Of a stretch of DNA of 23,533 bases, positions 1 to 7,646 are shown one piece after another (within the stretch, counting starts at the first letter, position 1; every line of letters starts with the position of its first letter). Both the position numbers and the translations under genes were made by a program. The notes beneath the pieces were generated by a model, which was given only the letters and a program-made list of their open reading frames with translations, did not search any database and was not told where the DNA came from. The stretch covers positions 1-23,533 of the forward strand of contig QGUP01000002.1 of NCBI GenBank assembly GCA_003242505.1, read 5' to 3'. Source of the stretch: Bacillota bacterium (GTDB lineage: Bacteria; Bacillota; Sulfobacillia; Symbiobacteriales; ZC4RG38).

Positions 1-1235
1 CCCCCCTCGGCCCCCACGCCCCCCCGCCGGTCACCCAGCCGGGCCACCCCGGCGGGCCGGAGGGGGGTGACGGCCTCACCCCGGGCCCCGACCAGGTCCG
101 CGCTCGCCGCCCGGGGGGCGACAAACCCGGCCTCCCGGTCCAACCGGCGCTCCAGGGTGAGCCAGGGGATGAACCCCCTGCGGCTGAGGAACCGGAAGAA
201 GGCCAGGAGCAGGGCCAGGAACCCGAAGGCGGCCACCGCCAGGTAGAGGGCAGCGGTCCGGGCGTCCGGGGCGATGAGGAAGATCCCCGCCGCCAGGGCC
301 GCCAGCCCGGCGATGCCGAAGATGCCGAAACCGGGGACGAAGACCTCCACCACCAGAAGCAGAATCCCCAGGATCACCAGTCCGATTTCCAGCCAGTTGG
401 CCGTACCCACCAGCAGGTGGGATCCGAAGAAGACCACCAGGGCTCCCACCCCCACCGCCCCTGGCAGACCGACGCCAGGGGTCGCCATTTCCAGGGCCAG
501 GGCTCCGAGGGCGATCAGAAGCAGGAGGCTTGCCACCCAGGACTGGGTGAGGAACCGGGCGGCCCGTTCCGAGGCCGTGGGCCGGTACCAGACCACCTCT
601 CCCTCGCCGAGGCCGGCGGCCCGGAGGGCCTCCGTCAGGTTCTCCGCCACCCCGTCGGCGATCCCCAGTTCCACCGCCTGGCTGTACCGGAGGTTGAGGG
701 GCAGGCCGGTAGTGACCCCCGGGATCTCCACCTTCTTGTCCACCATCGCCGCCGCCACCCGGACGTCCCGGCCCCGGGCCTCGGCGGTGGCCTCGAAGAG
801 GCCCCGGACGTAGCTGACCGCCTTGTCGGAGTACGGGATCGGTTCCGCATCGCCGATGGTGCTCCCCGGCGCCATGTAGAGGTGCTGGGCCGCCAGGGCC
901 ACCAGGGCCCCCGCGGAGGTCGCGTGCCCCTCCACGTAGGCCAGGGTCGGCACCCGGGTCCGGAGAAGCGCGTCCCGCATCCGTTCCGCGGCGGCCACCA
1001 GCCCGCCCGGGGTGTCGATCACCAGCACCAGGGCCCGGACCTCCGGGGCGCCGGCCTCGGCCCGGGCCACCGCCCGGTCGAGCATCGCCGCCAGCCCCGG
1101 GTTGATCTCCCCGGTCACCCGGAAGGCCAGGAAGGAAGCCTCAGCCTCGGGCGCCGCCACCGCCGGCGGGGCAAGGAGAGGCGCCATGAGGCCCGCTGCC
1201 AGAACCAGGGCGAGGGCGAAAAGAAGACGGAGCAT
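1..1235 (-). CDS. NfeD-family membrane-bound serine protease, ClpP class (3' end outside window)
   Basis: The visible part is about 411 codons with no stop before the window edge, so the C-terminus is missing. Seen: a signal peptide (residues 1-28), a ClpP/SppA-like protease half with the conserved DTPGG strand (about 74-78) and a TSAGA motif whose Ser107 fits the family nucleophile. Lys138 (SDKAVSY) is a candidate for the paired catalytic lysine. About five hydrophobic segments follow (232-350), then the start of a soluble tail, where long NfeD proteins carry an OB fold. Known for the family: membrane proteases paired with stomatin/flotillin partners; no partner is in the window. The ATG at 1235 follows an unusual array of in-frame TTG/GTG codons with Shine-Dalgarno-like sequences, so the true start is uncertain; TTG at 1247 would add four residues (start, then three Arg). 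It lies 127 nt after the oxidoreductase stop and could be co-transcribed. Function beyond the family is inferred. Confidence 0.9.
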   Translation of the reverse strand, partial: MLRLLFALALVLAAGLMAPLLAPPAVAAPEAEASFLAFRVTGEINPGLAAMLDRAVARAEAGAPEVRALVLVIDTPGGLVAAAERMRDALLRTRVPTLAYVEGHATSAGALVALAAQHLYMAPGSTIGDAEPIPYSDKAVSYVRGLFEATAEARGRDVRVAAAMVDKKVEIPGVTTGLPLNLRYSQAVELGIADGVAENLTEALRAAGLGEGEVVWYRPTASERAARFLTQSWVASLLLLIALGALALEMATPGVGLPGAVGVGALVVFFGSHLLVGTANWLEIGLVILGILLLVVEVFVPGFGIFGIAGLAALAAGIFLIAPDARTAALYLAVAAFGFLALLLAFFRFLSRRGFIPWLTLERRLDREAGFVAPRAASADLVGARGEAVTPLRPAGVARLGDRRGGVGAEG

Positions 1236-1241
1236 CCGACG

Positions 1242-1361
1242 GCGCAAGGGACCACCTGCGGCGGTGTGCAAGGGACTACCTGCCGCCGTGCGCAAGGGAC
1301 CACCTCCTGCGGTGCGCAACGGACCACCTCCCCCGCTGCACACGAGACCACCTGCCGCGGC
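1242..1361 (-). repeat. Five tandem 24-bp units, each with an SD-like stretch and an in-frame TTG/GTG
   Basis: Five contiguous units (1338-1361, 1314-1337, 1290-1313, 1266-1289, 1242-1265) with no gaps. In nfeD sense each reads roughly N6-GCAGGTGGTCCC-TTG-CGC. Positions 19-21 of the unit are TTG in four copies and GTG in the most upstream one. Units 3 and 4 contain GGAGGTGGTC, a near-perfect anti-SD match, seven nt before TTG. As 24 is a multiple of three, all five codons are in frame with the nfeD ATG and no stop intervenes. The array fills nearly all of the gap between the oxidoreductase stop and nfeD. Confidence 0.9.
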
Positions 1362-1362
1362 C

Positions 1363-3585
1363 TCAAGCCTCCTCCCGACGGCCCAGCCGGTCCCGGGTGC
1401 GCTCCTGGAACTCCCGCTCCAGGGCCTGGGCCTCGGCCTCCGGCACCCGGGTCACCTCCACCAGGTTGCTGTGGAAGACCGCCCCGCCGCCCATATCCGA
1501 GAGGGCATCGCTGGTCAGGGCGTTGACGTTCCGGCCCCCGGGGCTGAACCGGTTCCACCAGAGGCTGGGGCTGATGGCCACCCCGGGCCGGCTCCACTCC
1601 CCCACCCGCACCTTCAGGTAAACCTCGCCCCGGTCGTTGTAGACCCGGGCCCAGTCCCCGTCCCGGAGCCCCCTGGCCTCGGCGTCCGCCGGGTTCAGGT
1701 AGAGGGGCGGGCACTGCTCCCCGGCCATGTGGGAGGGCAGGTTGGCAAAGGTCGTGTTGAGGAAGTGGTGGGCCGCCGGGGTGATGAGTTGAATCGGGTA
1801 CCGCCGGTAGAGTTCCGGCGCCCCGTCGGGGGACTCGTGGGGCGGGATGTAAGCCACGGTGCCCGGCAGCCCCGCGCGGGCCAGGGTCTCGGAGTAGAGC
1901 TCGATCTTCCCCGAGGGGGTGGCAAAGCCGCCCTCGGCGAAGGGCGCGGGGCTCCGGTCGATCTTCAGCCACTTCTGCCGGCTCAGGAGCGCCAGGGCCG
2001 CCTCCGCCTGGGCCCGGCCGGTGAGGTGGGGCGCGGCGGCCGCCGCAGCCGCGCTCCCCTCCAGGGCCTGGAGGATCAGCTCCTCGTCGCTGTCCCGGAA
2101 GCACGGGTCCGTGAAGCCCATGGCCGCGGCCAGCCGCCGGAAGAGCTCGGTGTTGGGCACCGCCTCGCCCTGGGGCGGGATGACCGGCTCGGCCAGCATC
2201 ACGTACAGGTGCCAGTAGGACCAGTACAGGTCCAGGTGCTCCAGCATGGTGGTGGCTGGCAGCACCACGTCCGCGTACCGGGCGGTGTCGGTCATCAGCT
2301 GCTCGTGGACCACCGTGAAGAGGTCTTCACGAAGGAGACCCTGGATCACCCGGTTTTGGTTCGGCGCCACCCCGGCGGGGTTGCTGTTGTAGACAAAGAG
2401 GGCCATCACCGGCGGGTCCCGGAGTTCGGTGAGGGCCCAGCCCAGCCGGTTCATGTTGACGGTCCGGGGCCGGGGCTCGGGAAGGAGGTCCGGCCGCTCC
2501 AGGGCCCCGTAGTTCCACCGGTACGAGCCGCTGTTGGAAAGGAGCAGCCCGCACCCCGGGTACCGCCAGGCGCCGGTGAGGGCCGGGAGGATCGCCAGGG
2601 CCCGCATGGCCATGCCCCCGCCGGAGTGCCGCTGCATCCCGTACCCGCACCGGATGAGGGACCGATGCTCCTCCCCGTACATCCGCCCGAGCCGCCGGAT
2701 CTCCTCCCCCGGAATCCCGGTCACCGCCGCCGCCCGCTCCGGCGGCCAGGCCAGGACCGTCTCCCGGAGCCGGTCAAAGCCCACGGTGTGCCGGTCGATG
2801 TACTCCTGGTCCTGGAGCCCCTCGGTCAGGATGACGTGCATCATCCCCAGGGCCAGGGCCGCGTCGGTCCCCGGCCGGGGCGCCAGGTACCAGTCCGCCA
2901 GCCGGGCGGTGCCGTTGTTGTACGGGTCGATCACCACCACCGTGGCCCCCCGGCGCCGGGCCTCCTGGAGGATGGGCGCCTGGTGGACGTTGGAACTGAC
3001 CACGTTGAGCCCCCAGACCAGGATCAGCCGGGCGCCCCCGGGGATATCCTCCGGGTCCGGCCCCATCCGCTCCCCGTAGGTGTACCGGAGGGCCGCGGTC
3101 CCCGCCGCGGAGCAGATGGTCCGGTCGAGAAGCGATGCCCCTAGCTTGTGAAAGAACCGCCGGTCCATGGAGCCGTACCCCAGGAGCCCCATGGTCCCCG
3201 CGTAGGAGTACGGCAGCACCGCCTCACCGCCGTACTGCTGGACGATGGCCTTGAGCCGGCTGGCGATGAGGTCCAGGGCCTCGTCCCAGGAGATGCGGAC
3301 AAACCGGCCCTCCCCCTTGGGCCCCACCCGCTTCAGGGGGTAGAGGACCCGGTCAGGGCTGTAGACCCGCTCCTCGTAGTGGTTCACCTTGAAGCAGACA
3401 AACCCCCGGGTGACCGGGTGCTCGGGGTCGCCGGCCACCCGCACCACCCGGCCGTCCCGGAGGAAGACCTGCAGCGCGCAGGTATCCCAGCAGTCGTGGG
3501 GGCAGACGGAGAAGCGGACCTCCGTCCCGGGCTCCGGAGCCCGGGCGCTGGCGGGACGCTGAGGCCGGTGCTCGGTTGCAGCCAT
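1363..3585 (-). CDS. Molybdopterin oxidoreductase, YyaE/BisC-like (DMSO reductase superfamily), 740 aa
   Basis: Predicted bis-MGD molybdenum enzyme with an N-terminal 4Fe-4S cluster. Seen: C28-x3-C32-x3-C36-x27-C64 in CPHDCWDTC...GFVCFK, followed by the molybdopterin domains. Aligned by eye with formate dehydrogenases, C158 in TICSAAG falls at the Cys/Sec molybdenum-ligand position; that is an inference. The C-terminal MopB-type domain includes LYLNPADAEARGLRDGD. No signal peptide or Tat motif is visible, so it is probably cytoplasmic. An upstream in-frame ATG at 3735 exists, but I chose ATG 3585: a GGGGGGA ribosome site lies nine nt before it and the extra 50 codons run into the spacer repeats. 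No electron-transfer subunit is adjacent, so it may use soluble ferredoxin or be a sulfoxide/N-oxide reductase. Substrate unknown. Confidence 0.93.
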   Translation of the reverse strand: MAATEHRPQRPASARAPEPGTEVRFSVCPHDCWDTCALQVFLRDGRVVRVAGDPEHPVTRGFVCFKVNHYEERVYSPDRVLYPLKRVGPKGEGRFVRISWDEALDLIASRLKAIVQQYGGEAVLPYSYAGTMGLLGYGSMDRRFFHKLGASLLDRTICSAAGTAALRYTYGERMGPDPEDIPGGARLILVWGLNVVSSNVHQAPILQEARRRGATVVVIDPYNNGTARLADWYLAPRPGTDAALALGMMHVILTEGLQDQEYIDRHTVGFDRLRETVLAWPPERAAAVTGIPGEEIRRLGRMYGEEHRSLIRCGYGMQRHSGGGMAMRALAILPALTGAWRYPGCGLLLSNSGSYRWNYGALERPDLLPEPRPRTVNMNRLGWALTELRDPPVMALFVYNSNPAGVAPNQNRVIQGLLREDLFTVVHEQLMTDTARYADVVLPATTMLEHLDLYWSYWHLYVMLAEPVIPPQGEAVPNTELFRRLAAAMGFTDPCFRDSDEELILQALEGSAAAAAAAPHLTGRAQAEAALALLSRQKWLKIDRSPAPFAEGGFATPSGKIELYSETLARAGLPGTVAYIPPHESPDGAPELYRRYPIQLITPAAHHFLNTTFANLPSHMAGEQCPPLYLNPADAEARGLRDGDWARVYNDRGEVYLKVRVGEWSRPGVAISPSLWWNRFSPGGRNVNALTSDALSDMGGGAVFHSNLVEVTRVPEAEAQALEREFQERTRDRLGRREEA

Positions 3586-3606
3586 CGATCGGTTCCCCCC
3601 ACTGGG

Positions 3607-3757
3607 CGGAATCTCGTGGTACAGCGGCCTGCCCGCTGTGAAGCGGAATCTCTGCCTTCTGCAGATGCCTGCCTGGGATTGGCGAATCTGGCCGACTACG
3701 GACACCTGCCGGCTGTCAGACGGAATCTCGCCCACCGCAGATGTCCCCGTGCTTCAC
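3607..3757. repeat. Four degenerate ~38-bp tandem units upstream of the oxidoreductase
   Basis: The motif cggaatct(c), or a one-base-shorter variant, begins at 3607, 3644, 3683 and 3721, giving periods of 37, 39 and 38. The first three copies carry CCTGCC about 20-25 nt after the motif. On the oxidoreductase sense strand the core reads GAGATTCCG. The array occupies most of the leader between the AT-rich pocket and the start codon. No reading frame or stable hairpin explains it. Confidence 0.75.
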
Positions 3758-3761
3758 TAGT

Positions 3762-3800
3762 GATTGATTCGTAATACTTGATAGTATACCCTCCTGGCCC
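3762..3800 (-). promoter_or_regulatory. AT-rich pocket, candidate promoter/operator for the oxidoreductase
   Basis: This is one of the few AT-rich stretches in the window, just past the pstB terminator. The minus strand reads GGGTATACTATCAAG then TATTACGAATCAAT. It contains -10-like hexamers (TATACT, TATTAC) but no convincing TTGACA at the right distance. An imperfect dyad (AGTgATT...AATACT, one bulged base) overlaps it. Its position between a terminator and a gene start is the main support. Confidence 0.35.
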
Positions 3801-3823
3801 ACGCCGGGGACCCGGAAATCAAT

Positions 3824-3851
3824 AGGCTCCGAACCCGCGGGTCCGGAGCCT
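3824..3851 (-). terminator. Intrinsic terminator-like hairpin after pstB
   Basis: AGGCTCCG (3824-3831) pairs with CGGAGCCT (3844-3851). The loop holds a further perfect palindrome, ACCCGCGGGT (3833-3842), so the stem can extend to near full length. On the minus strand it starts 23 nt after the pstB stop and is followed by ATTGATTT, a weak U-rich tail. Confidence 0.7.
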
Positions 3852-3874
3852 TTGCCTCTGGGTCGCCGTGGGCC

Positions 3875-4624
3875 CTACCCGAACCGGCCCGTGAGGTACT
3901 CCTCGGTCTTCTTCTCCCGGGGGTTGGCGAACATCTGCCGGGTGGGCCCCATCTCGATCAGCCGGCCGTTCAGGAAGAACGCCGTCTCGTCCGCCACCCG
4001 GCCGGCCTGCTGCATGTTGTGGGTGACCAGGACGATGGTGTACCGGGACTTCAGCTCCAGGATCAGGTCCTCCAGCTTGGCGGTGGAGATGGGGTCGAGG
4101 GCCGAGGCCGGCTCGTCCATCAGGATCACCTCCGGCTCCACCGCCAGGGCCCGGGCCAGGCAGAGCCGCTGCTGCTGCCCGCCGGACAGGGAGAGCGCGC
4201 TCTTGTGGAGCCGGTCCTTCACCTCGTCCCAGAGGGCCGCCTGCCGGAGGCACCGCTCCACCAGCTCGTTCAGGTTGCCCCGGTAGCCGTTGATCCGGGG
4301 GCCGAAGGCGACGTTCTCGAAGATGGACTTCGGGAACGGGTTCGGCTTCTGGAAGACCATGCCGATCCGGTACCGGATCTCCATCGGGTCCACGTCGTCG
4401 TCGTAGATGTTCTTGCCCTTGAAGCGCACCTCGCCGGTGATCCGCACCCCGGGCTGCAGGTCGTGCATCCGGTTCAGGCACCGAAGCAGGGTGGACTTGC
4501 CGCAGCCCGACGGGCCGATGATCGCGGTGACCGCCCGCTCCCGGATGTCCATGTTGACGTCGTACAGGACCTGGTGCTGCCCGTAGTAGACGTTCAGGTT
4601 CCGGATCTGAAAGGCGACGCCCAT
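3875..4624 (-). CDS. pstB: Phosphate ABC transporter ATP-binding protein PstB (copy 1), 249 aa
   Basis: ATPase that energises PstSCA phosphate import on the inner membrane face. Seen: Walker A GPSGCGKST (about 33-41), Q-loop MVFQKPNPFP, signature LSGGQQQRL, Walker B VILMDEP and switch His in VTHNMQQ. The MVFQKPNPFP loop and the C-terminal EYLTGRFG are typical of PstB rather than other ABC ATPases. Length is normal. The ATG lies four nt after the pstA stop, so the two are coupled. It is the last gene of pstSCAB and is followed by a terminator hairpin. A second pstB lies at 11033-11791; the two proteins are clearly diverged (for example DEPASALDP here and DEPTSALDP there). Confidence 0.96.
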   Translation of the reverse strand: MGVAFQIRNLNVYYGQHQVLYDVNMDIRERAVTAIIGPSGCGKSTLLRCLNRMHDLQPGVRITGEVRFKGKNIYDDDVDPMEIRYRIGMVFQKPNPFPKSIFENVAFGPRINGYRGNLNELVERCLRQAALWDEVKDRLHKSALSLSGGQQQRLCLARALAVEPEVILMDEPASALDPISTAKLEDLILELKSRYTIVLVTHNMQQAGRVADETAFFLNGRLIEMGPTRQMFANPREKKTEEYLTGRFG

Positions 4625-4628
4625 CGCC

Positions 4629-5501
4629 CTACCACTCCGCCTTCTTCTGGTACTTGTTCCGCAGCCAGATGGCCACCGCGTTCAGGCTGAGGAGCACCGC
4701 CAGCAGCACGATGATGCCGGCGGCGGCGAGTTGCTGAAAGGCCGGCTTTGGCCGGGCAGCCCAGTTGAAGATCTGGATCGGCAGCACCGAAAAGCCGTCG
4801 AGGGGGTGCCGGGGCAAGTAGGTGATGAAGGCCCAGGCGCCGACGGTGATCAGGGGGGCGGTCTCCCCCAGGGCCCGGGAGATGGCCAGGATGACGCCGG
4901 TCATGATGCTCCCCGCCGCAGTGGGCAGCACCACCGTCCGGATCACCTGCCACCGGGTGGCCCCGAGGGCGTAGGCGCCGTGGATGAGGGAAAGGGGAAC
5001 CGCCCGCAGGGCCTCCCGGGTGGCCACGATGATCACCGGCAGGACCAGAAGGGTCATGGTCAGGGCGGCGGCCAGCACCGAGCGGCCCAGGTGCAGCCCC
5101 CGGACAAAGACCGCCAGGCCCAGAAGGCCGTAGACGATGGAGGGGACCCCGGCCAGGTTGGCGATGTTGGCCTCGATCAGCCGGGAGAGCCAGCTGTCCC
5201 CCGCGTAGAACTCCAGGTAGATCGCGGCGGCCACCCCCAGGGGCAGGGCCAGCAGCGCGGTCAGGCCGATGACCCAGAGGGAGCCCACCAGAGGGACCAG
5301 GATCCCGGCCCGCTCCGGGATCCGGGAGGGATAGCCGGTGAGGAACTCCCACCGGAGCCACCGGGCGCCGTCCCGGACCACGTCCCAGAAGAGAACCGCC
5401 AGGGTCAGGAGGCTGAGAGCGATGGCCAGCAGGAAGACCGCCGCGAAGATCCGGTCCAGCCGCTGCCGGGCCCGCCGCCGCCGCTGCCACTCCCCGGTCA
5501 T
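4629..5501 (-). CDS. pstA: Phosphate ABC transporter permease PstA, 290 aa
   Basis: Membrane-spanning subunit of the phosphate importer. Seen: an Arg-rich cytoplasmic N-terminus, about six hydrophobic segments, and the permease coupling loop with HGAYALGATRWQVIRTVVLP followed by the SRALGETAPL motif of PstA/PstC. I chose ATG 5501 because its ATGA overlaps the pstC stop and a GGAG sits six nt upstream inside pstC; an upstream in-frame start at 5537 would only add a Gly-rich stretch. It sits between pstC and pstB in a tightly packed operon. Length is normal for PstA. Confidence 0.95.
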   Translation of the reverse strand: MTGEWQRRRRARQRLDRIFAAVFLLAIALSLLTLAVLFWDVVRDGARWLRWEFLTGYPSRIPERAGILVPLVGSLWVIGLTALLALPLGVAAAIYLEFYAGDSWLSRLIEANIANLAGVPSIVYGLLGLAVFVRGLHLGRSVLAAALTMTLLVLPVIIVATREALRAVPLSLIHGAYALGATRWQVIRTVVLPTAAGSIMTGVILAISRALGETAPLITVGAWAFITYLPRHPLDGFSVLPIQIFNWAARPKPAFQQLAAAGIIVLLAVLLSLNAVAIWLRNKYQKKAEW

Positions 5502-6436
5502 GCCCGCTCCCCCCCCTGATACCGCCGGACCACCCACCGGGCCAGGAGATTCATCAGCAAGGTGATGAGGAACAGGGCCATGCCCACCGCGTAGATGCTG
5601 TAGTACTCCACGGTGTCGTAGCCCACATCCCCCTGGCTCACCTGGACGATGAAGCCGGTCATGGTCTGGATCGACTCCAGGGGGTTGAGGGTGAGCTTGG
5701 GGGTGGAACCCGCCGCCAGGGCGACGATCATGCTCTCCCCCACCGCCCGGGAGACCGCGAGGATGATGGCGGCCACGATGCCGGAGAAGGCCGCCGGGAC
5801 CACCACCTTGAGGGCCACCTCCAGCCGGGTGGCGCCCAGGGCGTAGGCCGCCTCCCGGAGGGACCGGGGCACCGCCACCATCGCGTCCTCGCTCAGGGAG
5901 GAGACCGTCGGGATGATCATCACCCCGACCGCGATGCAGGCGCTGAGGGCGTTGAAGACCTCCAGGTCCTCGATGTACCGCCGCAGGAGCGGCGTGATGT
6001 AGGTCAGAGCAAAGTAGCCGTAGACCACCGTCGGAATGCCGGCGAGGATCTCCAGGAGGGGCTTCACGACCCGCCGCACCCGGTCGGAGGCGTACTCGCT
6101 CAGGTAGATCGCGCTGCCCAGCCCCAGGGGGACCGCGATCAGGGCGGAGCCCACCGCCACGAGAAAGGTCCCGTTAAGCAGGGGCAGGATCCCGAAGTGC
6201 TTGGGCGTGAAGAGCGGCGTCCACCTGTCATCGGTCAGGAACTCCCAGAGGGAGACGTGCCGGAAAAACTGCACGGTGTCCACCGTCAGGGTGAGGACGA
6301 TTCCCGCCGTGGTCAGCACCGACACCAGACCGGCGGCCAGGAGGAGCCACCCGATCCACCGCTCCCGCCGCTTCTGGGCCTCCCGCCACCGGGGGCTCAC
6401 CCGCAGGTCCCGTCCCCCAGCCGCTGCGTTGGCCAT
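5498..6436 (-). CDS. pstC: Phosphate ABC transporter permease PstC, 312 aa
   Basis: Partner permease of PstA. Seen: a first membrane segment (about 30-53), a periplasmic stretch with the FLTDDRWTPLF signature typical of PstC, further membrane helices, and the EAA loop REAAYALGATRLEVALKVVV followed by SRAVGESMIVALAAG. The start ATG 6436 follows AGGAGAGGTGGGGGT. It is separated from pstS by 179 nt that hold a hairpin and a tandem repeat, unlike the tight pstC-pstA-pstB packing. Expression of the permease genes may therefore be lowered relative to pstS. Confidence 0.96.
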   Translation of the reverse strand: MANAAAGGRDLRVSPRWREAQKRRERWIGWLLLAAGLVSVLTTAGIVLTLTVDTVQFFRHVSLWEFLTDDRWTPLFTPKHFGILPLLNGTFLVAVGSALIAVPLGLGSAIYLSEYASDRVRRVVKPLLEILAGIPTVVYGYFALTYITPLLRRYIEDLEVFNALSACIAVGVMIIPTVSSLSEDAMVAVPRSLREAAYALGATRLEVALKVVVPAAFSGIVAAIILAVSRAVGESMIVALAAGSTPKLTLNPLESIQTMTGFIVQVSQGDVGYDTVEYYSIYAVGMALFLITLLMNLLARWVVRRYQGGERA

Positions 6437-6453
6437 ACCCCCACCTCTCCTGT

Positions 6454-6535
6454 CGCTCCACAGACTGGGTCACGCCAGAGACCGGCTCCACAGACCGGGT
6501 CAAGCCCAGGATCCGCTTCCCGGACCGGGTCGCCC
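6454..6535. repeat. Three ~30-bp tandem units just upstream of pstC
   Basis: A 23-nt core occurs at 6454-6476, 6484-6506 and 6513-6535, with periods of 30 and 29. On the plus strand the core is (c/g)gctccacaga(c/t)cgggtca(a/c)gcc with a few changes, and the copy furthest from pstC is the most diverged. The array ends 18 nt before the pstC start codon, next to the ribosome site. Confidence 0.85.
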
Positions 6536-6552
6536 CATAGACAGAACCGCAG

Positions 6553-6587
6553 GCCCCGGCGACGCTCACCGGACGGGTCTCCGGGGC
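6553..6587 (-). other. Hairpin between pstS and pstC
   Basis: GCCCCGG (6553-6559) and CCGGGGC (6581-6587) form a 7-bp GC stem with a 21-nt loop, 28 nt after the pstS stop. There is no U tract. In many pst operons a hairpin here stabilises the pstS message or attenuates read-through. That role is inferred here. Confidence 0.45.
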
Positions 6588-6615
6588 GTGCCAGCGCCCG
6601 CAGGACAGGTCCTGG

Positions 6616-7551
6616 CTACTGAATTTTCTTTAGAATTTCGTCGTACATCTCCTGGGTCAGGGGAGTGAACCCCACCTCCGGGACCAGCACCGGCGCGTTC
6701 TTCAGGTAGAATTCGACAAACGCCCGGACCTCCGGCCGCTCCAGGGCCTTCCGGGTGGGGTAGATGTAGACCGGCCGGGCCAGCGGGTAGGTGCCGTTCT
6801 GGATGGTCTCCCCGGTGGGCTCGACGCAGCCCTGGCCCCCGTCCACCGCCAGGGCCCTGACCGCCCCCTGGTTCTCCACGTAGTACGCGTAACCGAAGTA
6901 GCCCAGGGCTGCCCGTTCGCCCATGACGCCATGGATCAGGAGGTTGTCGTCCTCCGAGGCGGTGTAGTCCGTCCGGCTGGCCCCCGCCTGCTTGTTGATG
7001 TGCTCCGTGAAGTATTCGAAGGTGCCGGAGTCAGTGCCGGGACCGTAGAGCTTCAGCTCCAGGTCCGGCCACTCCGGCCGGACCTCGTTCCAGCGCCTCA
7101 CCTGGGAGTCAGGCTTCCAGATCTGGTGCAGCTCCTCCACGGTAATGCAGGTGGCCCAGTTGTTCTTGGGATGGACCGCCACGACGATGCCGTCGTAGGC
7201 CACCGGGATCTCCACATAGCCGAGGCCGTTCTGCTCCACCGCCTCGGCTTCCTCGGGCCGAATCTTCCGGGAGGAGTTGTTGATGTCCACCTCGCCCCGG
7301 GTCCACTTCTTGAAACCGCCGCCGGAGCCGGAGACGCCGATGGTCACCCGCACCCCGGGGTGCTCCCGCTGGAACTCCTCCGCCACCGCCTCTGTGATCG
7401 GGTAGACGGTGGAGGAGCCGTCAATCCGGACCTCGCCCCGGAGTTCCGACCCGCCGGCCTGGGACCCTCGCTGGCCGCCGCCGTCGCACCCGAAGAGCAC
7501 CAGAGAGAGGGCCGTCACCACCGCAGCGAGGACCCGAGGACCCTTCGCCAT
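6616..7551 (-). CDS. pstS: Phosphate-binding lipoprotein PstS, 311 aa
   Basis: Extracytoplasmic phosphate receptor of the Pst importer. Seen: a short lipoprotein signal ending LSLVLFGC (Cys22 probably lipidated; Phe at -2 is slightly unusual). The phosphate-binding signatures follow: DGSSTVYPIT, SGSGGGFKKW, NSSRKI and GTDSGTFEYF. A longer open frame exists upstream, but I chose ATG 7551, which starts the signal peptide and has AGGA six nt before it; the extra upstream residues look like translated spacer. It is first in pstSCAB and has a PHO box 68-95 nt upstream. Two Cys later in the chain (CITVEEL and QGCVEP) might form a disulfide. Confidence 0.95.
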   Translation of the reverse strand: MAKGPRVLAAVVTALSLVLFGCDGGGQRGSQAGGSELRGEVRIDGSSTVYPITEAVAEEFQREHPGVRVTIGVSGSGGGFKKWTRGEVDINNSSRKIRPEEAEAVEQNGLGYVEIPVAYDGIVVAVHPKNNWATCITVEELHQIWKPDSQVRRWNEVRPEWPDLELKLYGPGTDSGTFEYFTEHINKQAGASRTDYTASEDDNLLIHGVMGERAALGYFGYAYYVENQGAVRALAVDGGQGCVEPTGETIQNGTYPLARPVYIYPTRKALERPEVRAFVEFYLKNAPVLVPEVGFTPLTQEMYDEILKKIQ

Positions 7552-7618
7552 GCTGGTTCCTGACTCCCTTCCTGAGGCTGCTGTGCGAAGCCACCGCTCC
7601 TGATCATCCCGGATGCCC

Positions 7619-7646
7619 GTTAAGGAAACGTTAAGATCCCGTGAAG
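7619..7646 (-). promoter_or_regulatory. PHO box: three PhoP half-sites at 11-bp spacing before pstS
   Basis: On the pstS sense strand, CTTCAC-N5-CTTAAC-N5-CTTAAC occupies 7646-7619. The 11-bp period is that of known PhoP direct-repeat sites (TTAACA-like in Bacillus, GTTCACC in Streptomyces). A -10-like GATGAT lies at 7608-7603, 10 nt downstream, and there is no good -35, as expected for an activated promoter. PhoP is encoded in the window at 13228-13920. Confidence 0.8.

Noticed and set aside
1242..1361. CRISPR array
   Set aside because: Units are contiguous with no unique spacers and are degenerate, so this is a tandem repeat, not a CRISPR. The same holds for the other arrays.
1012..3144. 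710-codon plus-strand open frame
   Set aside because: It is antisense to the oxidoreductase, has no family motifs and a Pro/Gly/Arg/His/Val-biased composition typical of shadow frames in very GC-rich DNA.
3760..3790. Vector or linker contamination suggested by CACTAGTGATT
   Set aside because: The resemblance to a cloning linker is only about ten bases, and the flanks are continuous with the genomic repeat and terminator.
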